From positions 15,221,993-15,285,992 of the forward strand of contig CM033109.1 in NCBI GenBank assembly GCA_019321725.1: 64,000 bases of DNA, in the 5' to 3' direction. A program made the translations under genes and the position numbers. Source of the stretch: Paulownia fortunei. Taxonomy: Eukaryota; Streptophyta; Magnoliopsida; Lamiales; Paulowniaceae. Below, piece after piece: positions 36,261-49,495 of this stretch (position 1 is its first letter; each line of letters opens with the position of its first letter). The notes beneath the pieces are model-generated. The model was not told the origin of the DNA, made no database searches, and worked only from the letters and a program-made list of their open reading frames with translations.

Positions 36261-38456
36261 TTTAGGTTTGCTATAATCGCAGGGGTATACGCAGTGGAAA
36301 ATTAAATAATTTTTTTATCAAACATAAATTTAACCCCTTCGATTCGAAAACAATTTTAACAATCGCGCTTATTCAAGTGAATATATAAATAAATATAAAA
36401 TTGGATTATATCTTTCGTGCACTCCGGTTATTGTAGGGAATGAAACAATCAATTGCTTATCCTGGACTATCAGAACTCGCACAGATCCAAGTATCTCTCC
36501 TCTATCAGGTTCACAATACAGAAGAACAACACCAATCAAAAGGATTCGCTAGTATCCTTTTAATTATTTACTAATCTAGAACCGAACTAAAATTTTAAGA
36601 ACAATAAAGATTGATTTTTTGAGTTCTAGAAACAATAATATGAAGAGAATAACAAGAAACTGATTTTTTTTTCTTTCTTTTCTTTTCTTGGAGAGTAAAA
36701 ATAGAAGACTTTAAACAAAATAATTTTTGCTCAAATTTTTGAATTGATTATGTAATTTTCATCCCTCATATATATAGAGTTGAAAATTTTAATCCCTTTC
36801 CAACTCTTGGAAAGTTTTTCAATTTTAAACTATTTCAAAACCTTATTTTAGAAGGATTCCAAATCTTTGGAAGAACTTTTCTCTTTTCTCTCTCCTATTG
36901 TATGTGGACTAATTTGAGACTACATTAATCATCAAAATTATCTACATACATTGTTGATATTAATTTGAACTCTTCTAATAATATCAAGATAGATATATAT
37001 CATATATATATATATATATATATACTATAATTATATTTATACATAAATTAAATCTTAGTGGCCGATTTTATCCATAAAATCGGTCACTATATTTATTTAT
37101 CTATAAATATGTTAATTAAATAAATCATATTTATTTAATTTGTTCTCTTCATATCTTAGTGGGCTTCTTAAGTGATCCACATTAATTTTGGGCTTGGACT
37201 CAAAAATCCTCAAATCAATTCAATTAATTCAATTTCAATTTAATCAATTCAATTGATTAATTTAATTTACTCCATTTGGGCTTCCTAATCAAATTAGGTC
37301 CAATTAAATAATCTAATTACTTAATTGAATAATTTAATTTAACCATTAAATTAAATAGAACCCTTAATTAATTAATTGATCGGTATTAATTAATTAATTT
37401 CCAACCATTGGATAAAATCTAAAATTAAAAATGTTACTTTCCATGAAGATGTGTGACCCTCTTATGTTCACTACTAAGCTAGCAGTGGGTTTGCAACATT
37501 TGCAACTTATGAATATCAATTATTCCAATTAATTAATTCAATTAAGTAATCCACTTAGAATCAATTCCTTAATTTCAAGAACCTCACTATCCATGAAAAC
37601 ACCTAGCAAGTAATCATGGCAAACTAGTTTTAAGTGAAATAGCGAGTAAACCTATTTCAGTTGCGAGTAAACCTATTTCAGTTGCGAGTACTATACACGT
37701 ATGGTCCTTTCAATAGCTAATCTCCTAATTGAATATAAGGCATGGATTATAAGTCGAAACCCTAAATAATTCAATAACTGTAATCCTATTTCAAGTTCCA
37801 ATGATTGTAGATGAATCACGATTCATCCTACCTTGACCAAGGTTTTTGAATCACGAACTACGAAAACACAGAAGATTCCCTTGTTCAAAAAGACAAGTGT
37901 CGAATTCTATGTTAGCCACTGACAAACATCCATGCACACCAGTGCAACACCCAACATACCCCCTTTGTGATTGTCAAGTAATCAGAAGATATATCAAAGT
38001 GCTGCAGGATGCACACAAGGCTACCATCATGCCTCAAGTCTGGGGATTAGTCGTGTACTATCGCAACACAAAAATTCTTATTTTGACGAGCAAAGCCTCC
38101 AACTAAGAATTTTTTGCGGGCCATGTTCGGTGTACTTGTTCCCTACAAGCACCCACATACATGCACTTACATCTCTACGCTAATGCCAATAAAATGTGAC
38201 ATCCTCATCTCGCAAGCATGCATCATATGTGTGAGTCTTACTGAGCTATTTGATATCCCATCTCAAAAAACTCTCGACTCAGAACTTATTTAAGATTAAA
38301 GCCTTAGAGGCATGTTTCATGATCGCCATCATATGCGCGACCATGCCCCGTAGCTAAATTTGGTCTAAGGACTTTATCTAATGTGCAGAAATAAAAGATG
38401 CAAGACATAAGATAAAGGAAATGCATTTTTATTAATATAATTCCCAATAAGATTGT
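36261..38456 (-). repeat. 5' LTR of element E
   Basis: It extends from the primer site to a break at 38,456, where a plus-strand LTR begins. The last 217 bases match the 3' LTR copy at 30,597-30,858, but the terminal 55 or so bases including TGTTAGA are lost. It contains an (AT)n run at 37,002-37,024, a 21-bp tandem repeat at 37,642-37,690 and a TATA-like motif near 36,767. Confidence 0.75.
37642..37690 (+). repeat. 21-bp tandem repeat
   Basis: GCGAGTAAACCTATTTCAGTT is repeated twice with a third partial copy (GCGAGTA). It is perfect in the two full units, so it is recent. Confidence 0.85.
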
Positions 38457-40477
38457 TTTAGGTAAATTTCTTTATATTTAATTGCATCTTGTAATTAGAT
38501 AAAGTCTGTAAACCAAACTTAGCTATGGGGCATGGTCACACATATGATGGTGATCATGGAATATATCTTTATGACTTTAATCTTAAATTAGTTCCAAGGC
38601 GAAGTCTTTTTGAGATTGAATATCGAATAGCCTAATAAACTCATTCATACAATGCATGCTCGCATGAGGAGGATGTCTCGCTCCATGGACATTGGCGTAG
38701 TGATGTTAGTGCATGTATGTGGGTACTTATTAGAAAATAAGTACACTTAACAGGCCCACTGGAAATTTTTAATTAGAAACGTTGTTTGTCGAAATAAAAA
38801 TTTCCATATTATGATAGTACACGATCAGTCCTTAGACTTGAGGCACCATGATAGTCTTGTGCATGTTGTGTTCTATTTTAATATATCTTATGATTTCCTG
38901 ACAATTACAAAGGAGGTACATCGGATATTGCATTGATATGTATGGAGGTTAATAAGTGGCCAACAAAGGATCCATCACTTGTCTGGCAAAATAAGTGAAT
39001 CTCCTATGTTTTTATAATTCATGACTCAGAAGTCCTTAGTCAAGGCGGGATGAATGTTAGATGGGGGTTTTCTAACGACTCATCATGAGTTATTGAAATT
39101 TGAAATGAACTCATAATTATTTAATTAGGGTTTCTACTATTAATTCATGCCATAGACTCAATCAGGAGATTCGTTGATGGAAAAACCTTATGTGTATGAT
39201 ACTCATAATTGAAATAGGTTCACTTGTTATTTCACCTAAGTCTAGGTAGTCATACACTTGCTATGTGTTTTCCATAAATTGTGAGGTTATTGAAATTAAG
39301 GAGTTAATTTCAAATGGATTAATTAATTAAATTAATTAATCTTAATAATTAATTTTCATAAGTTGCAAATATTGCAAGCCCACTGCTAGCTTAGTTTTGA
39401 ACCTAAAGAGTCATACACAATTTGGGATAAAAAAGTAGTTGGATCTAATTAATTAATAGAGACTAATTAATTAGAGCTTAAAATAACTCAATGTATTCAA
39501 TTAATTAAATAATTAAATTATTTAATTGGACCTAATAATATTAGACAGTCCAATTGGAGTGAAATAATTATTTAATTGAATCAAATTAATTATGTAGTCC
39601 ATATATTAATTTACTCAATTAAATAATTAAATTATTTATTGGACTTAATCCAATTAGATAGGCTAGATGGAATTAATTAATTAAGTTTGGGCTAAAATAA
39701 TTGATTAGATTAATTATAAAATTTATTTTAAGTCCAAGTCCAATTCAATGAGACTCCTTAGTATAGGCCCATGTGGGTTGTTGAAAAAGAATGGAAACTC
39801 AAGAATTTGAAATTCTTAAGAGACTCTAAATATCTTTGAAAGATATGAAGGGATAGAGTTGGAGATTTTTGGGACAACCAAAAATATTCCAACCAATTAA
39901 AAGGAGACCAAAAATACCAAGAGTAGGACTCTCGCGATTATTGAGTCCCACTATAAAAGCTTATATGGCCGAAAATTCTAGGAGAATTTTACTCTCCAAT
40001 TTTTGGCCATCACCGAATTTAGAGATAGAAAATTTGTTTTCTTCTTCAATCCGTTATTCCACCAAAATTCCATCTTTTGTCTAAGTATTAATTCTTTTAT
40101 CACAAGTTGATAATAAGAATTATAATTCACCATATTCACTCCATTAACTAGGTTAGTAAAAGAATTTGGATTACTAGCGGAGTTCAGATTTCATGCTCTT
40201 ACTTAACATGCGGACTTCTTTAGATGGGAAACATTTGGATCCCTATGAACTAGAATTCAGAAAAGGGCTAGCAATCGATTGCTTCAGTCCCAATGATAAC
40301 TGAAGTGCATTAAAAGGTATAAATCAAAATTGTTTTATTTTTTATTAAACCATTGGAAATTGCGAGATCGTTAAAAATAATTTTAGATTTGGGGTACTAA
40401 TGTAACTATTATAGCATGTTTGTTTTAAAAAATTTATTTTTTTACTGCGCATACCTCAAGATCACGCTAACCCAACA
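38457..40477 (+). repeat. Plus-strand copia-type LTR F (5' end missing)
   Basis: The first bases match the reverse complement of LTR D (TTTAATTGCATCTTGTAATTAGATAAAG). The segment then follows the family through the TTAATTAA-rich part and the CTATAAAAGC motif at 39,951-39,960, and ends CTAACCCAACA. No primer site follows, so it is the 3' LTR of a lost element or a solo LTR. Its first 60 or so bases are replaced by LTR E. Confidence 0.75.
39951..39960 (+). promoter_or_regulatory. Candidate LTR TATA box
   Basis: CTATAAAAGC is a near-consensus plant TATA box at the conserved promoter position of this LTR family. Confidence 0.5.
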
Positions 40478-41633
40478 ACCGAGACAATAAGTCCCAGCTA
40501 AGAGACCCTCAATAGGACCAATTCTGACAAAGTTCATGGAGCAAGTGTTGCAGACCTTGTTAGATGAGGTTTCTACCTAAGCAGCAGCAAAGAGTATGGC
40601 GCCACATGCAGAAAGTCACCACGAAGACCAATCTTAGCTTGACCTTGACAAAATTAGGATTATCTTCATCATTGGCAAGAGAAAACCCCCAATGTTGATC
40701 ATCTCCCCGTACTAAGAATGATTGAATCATCCTCAAACTCGAGTAATAGAATCTTCCCAAGACAAAGAGCGTATCCCTACAGGTGATGGAAAAAACATGC
40801 TCGAAGATAAAATCCTAGCTGAGCCGGATAACTATCCCCAAAAGTGGCGAAAGAAGATCATATCTAAGCTCATATGTGGACACCAGAGCATAACATTAGA
40901 GGACTATGCCAACACATTAAGGATAACCAGAAAAATAAGAGATGTTGCGTAAGTCAAGCCCAAACCAAGGTAAAAAAACAACTCTACTCTAACCCCCTAG
41001 AAGCATATACATCCTCATCTAGAATACCAAACAAAGGAGATAAAGATATAATCAGACTAATCTCCATGACTCCGACTAGGTGACCATCCCGCCCTAACCA
41101 ATGTAACTTGACCATTGGAATTGCTAGCTCCAAGATTCGACTAATGGTCGATGTTGTAGACACTAATGCATGTTAGCAATCAAATGGGCATGGAGACCAA
41201 GTCCCTCATAGAAGAATTCAATCCACTAGGAGATCAAGAAACATGTACACAGAGGGCAGAACAAAGCCCCCACAAAGATCGGCGACCACCAAATGTACCG
41301 AATATTCCCTAAAAAAAAACACTAATGTGAACATCCCCTTTATGGGGTTTGTTGGGAGCATAGAAAAAAAAGTAGGGGAAGTTGCCCGCTCATTGATGGA
41401 ATCATCACCCAAGTAATCTACCTAGGTGGTAAAGGCCACTTCAATTCACGATACAACATCTAAGATGCTAAATAAATACTTTCATAAGGGTCTCCTCACA
41501 AGTCCAAAGTCCCTATTGAGGTGGTCTCTCTGCTGAGGTGCTATCATCTCAGAACCATGCCTGCTCTGCTCTATTTATGTGATGACATGGCTCACAACCG
41601 TTGGCCTCTGCTCCATCAGTTATGATATAACAG

Positions 41634-42130
41634 CCTATAAGAGGTTGCTCTGTGCAATCAATGGTAACACTTAAGTCCTATAAGAAGTTGCTCCACACAA
41701 TTCATGGTAACACCTAAGCCCAATAAGAGATTACTTCGCACAATCCCTGGAAACACCTAAGTTCTATAAGAGGTTGTTATGTGCAATCTGTGGCAACACT
41801 TAAGTCCTATAAAAAGTTGCTCTACACAATCCATGGAAAACTTTTAACTCTCAAAATGGTGGCTCTGCGCCATCCTAGGTGAAACATAAATCCCAACAAT
41901 GGTAGCTCTACGGCATCCTTGGCGAAACCTAAGTCCCAAAATAATAGCTCCGTACCATCATAAGTGAAACCTAAGTTCTGACAATAGTGGCTTTGAGTCA
42001 TCCCGTGCAATACATAAGTCCTATAAGTGGTGGCTCTACACCATACCTGGCAACTCTATAAGTCTTATAATAGGTGGATCTATGCCATACCTGGCAAATT
42101 CTCAAAACCTATAAGAGGCTGCTCCATGCA
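41634..42130 (+). repeat. 43-bp minisatellite
   Basis: About 11-12 units of a 43-bp period carry the phrase CCTATAAGAGGTTGCTCTG, then CAATC-TGG-AACACCTAAGT. Unit starts at 41,634, 41,677, 41,720 and 41,763 are exactly 43 apart. Two sequence variants alternate regionally: one with GTTGCTC...CAATC, and from about 41,860 one with GTGGCTCTGCGCCATC. Confidence 0.9.
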
Positions 42131-42263
42131 GTCCCTAGTAATGATCCTCATCAAATTACACACTCATGAAAAGAGTACAACATGCTAGTCTAGTAAGGCG
42201 AACAAAGCTCGCCACCATACTCCCTAGTGAGGCATGATGCCTCACTACCGCCACTGCTAGCCT

Positions 42264-42525
42264 CAACTGCTCTTCGGAAGATAACATCTCTCCTAGGGCT
42301 GAAAAGAGCCCCAACCTCGCCAAGGAAACACCTAGTCCTGGGGAGATAAAAACCCTTCGAGAGGTGAAAAAAGCCCTTGCTTCACCAGGCAACACTTAGT
42401 CCAAGGAAAGATAATATCTCACCCACACAATAAAAGTCTCTACCTCATCAAGGCTAAACTTAGACTTGGGAGAAATAACACCTCTCCTGGACATGAAACA
42501 GTACTCTACATCATTTGGACCAAAC
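42264..42525 (+). repeat. 64-bp minisatellite
   Basis: Four divergent units of 64 bp contain ACACCTAGTCC, a GGGAGATAA-like block, a GAAAA-GC-C block and CTCACCAAGG. Matching phrases start at 42,328, 42,392 and 42,456, each exactly 64 apart. It shares the ACACCTAAGTCC phrase with the adjacent 43-bp array and may have a common origin. Confidence 0.85.
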
Positions 42526-42742
42526 CTTTCTAAAAACACAAAACAAGAGCTTTAAACAAAAGGGGTAGAAAAGAGCAACCTTTCAAAATAACTAAGTACT
42601 CAATAGGAGCACAAAAATAATACTAGCTAGCAACACCTTAGGGTTTTTTTTCCTTATAAAACATCATGAAGGCCATTAGCCACCCATACAGCCTTTAATG
42701 CACTTAAAAGGAGAAGCAAAGCGATGATGCACTACACAAAGT

Positions 42743-42747
42743 GCTCT
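42743..42747. other. Left target-site duplication of element C
   Basis: GCTCT precedes the LTR end TGTTGGG at 42,748. The same GCTCT follows the other LTR end at 53,124-53,128. Confidence 0.85.
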
Positions 42748-45006
42748 TGTTGGGTTCGCACGGTCCTGGAAAATATATATACAGTGGAATTTAGAATTTT
42801 TCAAAAACATAAACATATATTACACCATATGTAATAATACTAATCCTGGAATTTTTTCGCAGTTACTCAATTGTACATTTTCTGATATTTATATTAAGAA
42901 AGTTTCAAAAATCCTTACCTTGATTTGCACTCCAACTATTGCAGATGCAAGAAATGATTCAAATTATTTTCTTTCTAAGAATTCTTTTGTGAATCTTGAA
43001 TCTATCCACAAATAGCATTCGCGAATCTTGAATCCATCTATAAACTGCTTTCGTAAATCTTGATTCAAAACCCCTCGTATTGGAAATAGTTCGCTTAGAA
43101 TTCCGAGTGTTACCCCTCTAAGCATATCCACACATTGGAAATTTCTACACCAATTGAATCCATGCTAGTAGATTCAAAAGGCCTCAAACTACTCTAGAAT
43201 ATATAGAGTTGAATTCTTAATTCAACTAGTGAAAAGAAGAATTGAACCATGATCAAAAGATGGAACCTTTTGAAGGAATAAAAGAATCAAGGAGGGATAA
43301 AGGGGGTGGATTTTGTTGCTCTTGTGTTGGCCAATTTCTCTTACCAAAATGCACTCAAGAATTGGCTAAGAGGTGGGGAGTCCTTATATTGGACTCCTCT
43401 AATCCTAGTCCCATTAGGTTTCATCTTGCTCATTTCCTTATTTGATTCCTTCTTTTCATCAAACTCCAAGACAAGTTTAATTCTTGTAATTAAATTTCCT
43501 AAAAGGTCTCCTACGAGGCCATTAGCTTGGGCTTTGACTTCAATTAGATTAATTAAGTCCAATAAATTAATTCTAATTATTTAAATAAACTTAACTTAAT
43601 TAATTAATCCAATCAATTATTTAATTAGTTCCACATGCGCTTCCAAATCATATTAGAACCTATTAAACAATTTCATTATTTAATATGCCCATTTTAATTA
43701 ATTAATCATATCAATTATTTAACTTGATCATATGTGGGGCTCCAAATCATATTCGGTCCAATTAAATAACCATATTATTTAATCAAATAAATTAATTGAA
43801 CTCCTTAAATTAATATATGCCCTACTTGAATAATTGATCGTATCAATTAATTAATTAGCTTCATACGGACTCCCTAACCTTATTAGATCCAATTAAATTA
43901 TTTAATTGAATAAATTAATTTAACTCCTTTTGAGCCCCAAATTAAATAATCTCCATTAATTAATTTGATCCAACCCTTAGATATATTTTAGTTAGAAGTA
44001 TGCTCTTTCCAACTTAGTGTGTGACCCCTTAGATTCATTATAAATTAGCCGTGGGCTCATAACTCTTGTAACTTTAGTTGAACAATTTAATTGTTTGATT
44101 AATTAATCTAATTAATTAATTCTTTTAGAAGTAACCCATTAATTCCAAAAACTCATAAGTTATGGGAAGCACCTAGAAGTGTATCATGACTCTAGTCTTA
44201 TGTGAAAGTGCCAACCTATTCCCATTATGAATACCATGCAAGTACGGTCTTTCCATCATCTAATCTCTCGATTGTGCCTAGAGTATAGATTATTAGTCAA
44301 AACCCCAATAGCTCTATAACTATATTTCTATTTCTAGTAGCTTGAGTTGATGATGAACAATTAGAAAACTCCACATCTAATTTTATCCAGCCTTGGCCAA
44401 AGATTTTAAAGTCAAGTATAGTGGAATACATAGGAGACTTACATATTCATCTAGATAGTATCGGATCATTTGTTGGCCACTCGTCAACCTCCATACATAA
44501 AGATGTTGCATCCAATATAAACCCCTTGTGATTGTCGATACAATCAAAAAATACATCAAGGTCCAACATGGCATGCATAATGTTCCCTAGTGCCTCAAGT
44601 TCAAAGACTAATTATTGCCCTAGTATAACGAGAAAATTTTCATTTGACAATAGAATATTTTCAATTAGGAATTTTTTGGTGCGGCAGTTTAGTGTACTTA
44701 TTTCTAAACAAGCACCAGCATACATGCACTAGTATCACCACACCAACGCCCATGGAACATGTCATCATTCATTCGAGCCTGCAACTTATGCATAAGTCTC
44801 AACAAGATCAATGATATTTCATCTCATTGATCCTTGACTTGGAATGTTTTATGACCACAACTTTAGAGGCATATTCCATGATTGTCATTATATATGCGAC
44901 CATGCCCCACAGCTATATGTGATGTAAGGACTTCATCTAATTCTTATGATGAGTTTGACATATAAGAATCACTAGATCAATTAGCTCATCGAACATTACT
45001 CTAACA
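42748..45006 (-). repeat. 3' LTR of element C (2.26 kb)
   Basis: On the minus strand it starts TGTTAGAGTAATG after a polypurine tract (45,007-45,025) and ends ...GCGAACCCAACA at 42,748. It is collinear with the 5' LTR at 51,513-53,123 apart from deletions in the latter. A TATA-like motif (CTATATAT on the minus strand) lies near 43,195. Confidence 0.87.
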
Positions 45007-47995
45007 ATTTCCCACTTGCCCTAGAGATAATTACCCTCGTATTAAGTCCTATCTTTCTTAAGATGTCCTTTAAATACTTATCTCAGGCTTAAATCAAAGG
45101 GTCTGCTATATTTTTTATCGAGGTAAATCTTCTATGCTGATGTTGCTTCTATAAGTAATTTTCAAAATCATTATATCCCTAATATATTTTTGTAGATCAT
45201 TTGATGAGACCTTAACTTCTTTGCTTATGTAATAGCCCCATTGTTATTGCAGTACTTTAGTGCTCAATCAACAACGGTTGGAACTACATCTAATATTTAG
45301 ATGAAGTTTTCCATCCAAATAGTTTCTTTTCGTAGCATCGCATGCCCCGATGTATTCAGGCACGGTGGTGGAATCCAGAGCTATTACAATTTTAGAACTT
45401 TTTCAGCTAACCGTCCCACCATTTAGGATGAACAAGAATCTAGACATAGACTTCAAGTCATCTTTATTGGACTAAAAACTAGATGAACCATCTTAGTTTC
45501 AGTTATCCATAATCATACTCTAAGAAGAGATCCTTACTGCTTTGTAAATATTAAAGATCGTCTTTACAACTTCCAACATTTTTTGCATCGAATTGATTGA
45601 TATTTGCTCGTGACACTCAGAGCATTTCTGATATCAAATCCTGTTCATATTAATATATATTTTATACTTTCTATCAAGGATGCATAAAGTATATGAGTCA
45701 TTGTTTTTCTTTCTTTCAAAAATCCTTAAGGACATGGACTTCGAAAGAAAAATCTTATGACTCAAAAGGCAAGAATCTTTCCTAGGGTTCTTCTATGCTA
45801 AACTCTTTTAGCATCTAATCTATGTACTTGGATTTAGGATAGTCCAACCATTCTTTCAGATCTATCTCCATAGATCTCAATCCCCAATCCCTCAGATGCT
45901 TCTTCCAAATTCCTCATGGAGAACTTTGTGAATGACAAGTCTCAATTGACTGCAATATTCCTACATCATCCCTATGAGTAGAATGTAATCAATGTAAAAC
46001 ACAACAATCATTACCATACTAACCTCTTGTACATGCTTAGTCATTCGCATTCCTAAGAAAATCAAGTTGTTTGATTGACTTTGTGAATCGAATGTTCCAC
46101 CTTTGGGAAATTTATTTTGAGTCCTTAACGAATCTCTGAAGCTTGTAAACCTTTTGCTTACTTTTATTTGATATGAAGACCTCGGGTTGCTTAACTAATA
46201 TCTCATTCTTAATACCACTGTTGAGAAAGGCGGTCTTCACATCCCTTTGTCATATCTAGTAGTCGTAACACGTAGATATAGCCAACATGATCCGAATGGA
46301 CTTTAGCATCATATCTGGTAAAAGGCATCCTTAATAGTCAACACCTTGACTTTGAGTGTAATACTTTACCACCAGTCGTGCCTTTATAGATCACCACTTT
46401 CTGTGTTCTCTAAATTTATATTTTGTAGACCCAAATGCAGCTAATGGGAACCATTCCCACTATTGGGCCCACCAAGGTCAAAACTTGTTAGAGTACATAG
46501 AGTCCATTTTGGATTGCATAACATTTATCTATCTTCCGAATTGATGTCATACACCATTACTCCTTAGTTGGATTAATATTCAAAAAAAAATCTCCCTTAT
46601 TGCTATCTAGCAAGAGGCTCTTATCGTATAAGTAGCCCGAGATTTTTTTAGATCTCCTTGGAGGTTGTGTACTTGAAGTTTAGTAATTTTTTCATGCACC
46701 ATTGCCACTTGTGGGACAAATTCTGGTTCTTGAATGCCTTCAAGCTCTATGATCTAGCCATTTCTATCCAATAGAATTTTTTTCTTCTCAAATAGGTGGC
46801 ATCCCTACAAAAAAATTCTTTTATTTCTGGGGATCATAGAAATAGTATACAATGGATTCCTTTAGCTACCCCATAAATTTGCACAAGCTGGATTCACATT
46901 CAACTTATCTCCTGCTAACCGCTTTAAAAAAGCAAACACCCTTATGCCTTAGATATGTATGCAAGGGGTCTTTTGCCACATATATCTCATATGATATTTT
47001 GAGCACCGACTTAGATGATGATATTCTTATTGATAGAATATCATCGATTCTAGGGTGAATTCTAGAATGAATGTGAAATAGGTGAAACTCAACATAGATT
47101 CACTTAAAGAGAGAATTCAAATCTCCGTTAGATAATCAAAGAACTTACCGTCTTAGTATTCTCATCCTTGATCACATCGACAGATTTAATACTTTGGTCG
47201 GCATAATTCTCTAATTCATATCTGAATTCTTTGAACTCTTCAAAGGATCTTAGAATAATGAAGTAAGAATAGTTCGCTTGTGCATTAACACTTAGTGGAC
47301 TGCTTACATTCCTTTGGATCAAATCCAAAGAAGTGGTCTGCCATTTGTACCACAGATGGTGATCTGGTCATGTTTCCCTTGAGATAAGATTTACAATTCG
47401 GCACCTCATGCAAGTCCAAGAGATCAAGCAATTTCTCCATCTTGTGAACTCTTTCTTTAGAGATATGACCTAATCTAGCTTACTATAAGTATGCATTGTT
47501 TTGATTATCTAATTCTAATATTACTTTATTAATAATGTAGCATGAAATTTTTTGATTGTATAGTCTATTTGTCAATACAGTAAAGACAAATAACTAATAT
47601 TACCCAAATCCCATCCAGAGTCAAGTAGATATTTCTATAGCCAATAAAGCCACGGTTGCCTTATTCTCAAGTTTAAAGATCATCCTTTGTCTTAGTCTCA
47701 TTTTTCTTGTCATCCTTTGCAACCCCTTGCAGAGATAGGATCACATCTAGTATCCAATACCCAAAAAAATTTATCAACCTTAATAATTGATATCAACAAA
47801 GTGTAAACTTGAATTAAAACTCTTCTAATTCAACTAAGCAAGTCAATACTTGCACTTTCTCTTTCTATGTCCTAAATATCCACAATGGTGACAAACATCT
47901 ATTTTTTTAGATAGATTGAGCAGGTAAGTTTGTTTCTTTGTCTAGATTATCCTAAGTGAAATTTCTAGTGATAACTATTATCCTATACGAGGTTA
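45007..47995 (-). pseudogene. Copia element C: pol and gag remnant
   Basis: The order is reverse to the plus-strand copies. RNase H lies near 45,050-45,480, RT at about 45,780-46,500 and integrase at about 47,130-47,480. The 66-codon stretch 47,328-47,128 reads MDLIQRNVSSPLSVNAQANY and then SYFIILRSFEEFKEF, matching units A and B. The gag/protease boundary is at 47,500-47,990. Stops and frameshifts occur throughout. Its sequence is closest to units A and B, not to E. Confidence 0.8.
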
Positions 47996-47997
47996 CA

Positions 47998-49495
47998 AAG
48001 GGGTTAAATTTATATTTGATAAAAATTTAATTTTTCGCTACGTATACTCTGCGATTATAGCGAACCAATAATTAAATGGTACATGATTTGATTATGTTAG
48101 GCCTTAACACATCCTATCTTCCAAAGAGATTAACCCTTTCACTTAGCACAAAGTGGACTTGAGGTAAGTTAAAGCTTTCATTTGTTGTATCACAAGAATC
48201 ATATAATGTTGTTCATGTTTTAATGTGATTGTTATTATTTGTGAAAAAATGTAATTTTTGATGTATTTATGGTTCATGAAGCATGATACTATTAAGAATA
48301 TAATAAGGTTTTTGAAAATGAAGTATGGTACTTGATTGAGGGTCGGGTAGACAAGGACGCGGGAGGGATCGGTGGACCTAACAAATGGTGGCAAATACTC
48401 GAGGTTGAAAAACCAGTATAGAAAAGCTACAATGAATGAGGTAGAATACGGCTAATACTTGAGATTGAAAGACCAGTATGGAAACCCGTATTAGTTCTCT
48501 TATTGGCTAATTATTATAAAAAGATTCCAAAAATCACGGTCTATCGCTATTAGTTAGGTACTACACTTTAAGGGCCCTAAATGATAATTTATGAATGAAA
48601 GTTATTAAATAGAATAATGCATATAATGATTTATGAGATGTGCATATATGCTCTTTGTTATTGCATTAGTTTCACCATATTGAGCCTTTAGCTCATTAAA
48701 TTCATGTGATGCAGGTGGAAATGTACACGTTTAGAGGTTGACTGAGTCTCTGGAGTGGCCAGACAGAGATTTGTTCATATGCCATGCTTCAAACTATTTT
48801 GTAGTTTATTTTGAAAAATTTGTTTTGTTTTTAAATAAGCCGCTCTGTTATGGTTTTATAAATAGATGTACTTAGTTTTCATTTATGTTTATGTATATGA
48901 TGTGTTTAAAACAATTGAAGTTCTTTCTCTTATAACTAAAAATAGAAACTTTTATTAAAACCATAACTCTAGTATTGATGAAAAGTTAATATTTCTTAAC
49001 TTAATTGTATCAGCTTGTTAAAGCTCTGCAGTTAGGTTAATGGGTGTTACACTCCTCTTGCGAGCATGCGTTATATGCACAAGACTATTGGGCTATTTGA
49101 TGTCCATGTCAAAAAACCCCGACTAAAAACTAATTTAATACCAAGTCCATAGAGGTATATTCCATGATCACCATCAAATGTGTGACCATGCTCCGTTGCT
49201 AAGTTTAGTCGAGAAACTTTATCTAATTACTATACATAATTAAAGATAAAGAAAATTGCCTATTTTATTAATATGATTTAAAAATATTATTTTTTATACA
49301 CGTAAGCGTATAAAAGATGCCCAATCTAATCGGTCCACCGAGCACTACTCTAATAATCTCATACTTGCCATTGTGCTAATAACCTATATACTTCAGGTCT
49401 ATCTTCTCAAGATGTCTATCGAATACCTTCTGCTCTTGGGGTTTGGTCAGTGTATCTGCTATATTTTATGCCAAAGCGACTTTATCCACTAGCAT
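47998..49495. mobile_element. Composite LTR fragment inserted in element C
   Basis: Element C's leader is interrupted by foreign pieces. Positions 47,998-48,065 match the inner end of an E-type LTR in plus orientation. Positions 48,075-49,047 are a different LTR that ends GGGTGTTACA and carries TGAGCCTTTAGCTCATTAAA, resembling chromovirus LTRs. Positions 49,048-49,365 are the start of a D-type LTR in minus orientation, followed by a short RNase H end to about 49,495. Comparison with 22,730-22,850 shows where the normal sequence should continue. The order of events is unclear. Confidence 0.6.

Larger units (their letters stand above)
40478..42742 (+). other. Unclassified repeat-rich sequence interrupted by element C
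   Basis: The GC content is higher than in the surrounding LTRs. Short open stretches occur (40,722-40,952; 40,874-41,083) but no domain was recognised. It carries the 43-bp and 64-bp tandem arrays. Element C inserted at its right end, since the same target (GCTCT) resumes at 53,124. It may be the 3' noncoding part of an LTR retrotransposon, where such arrays are known, but this is not shown. Confidence 0.5.
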
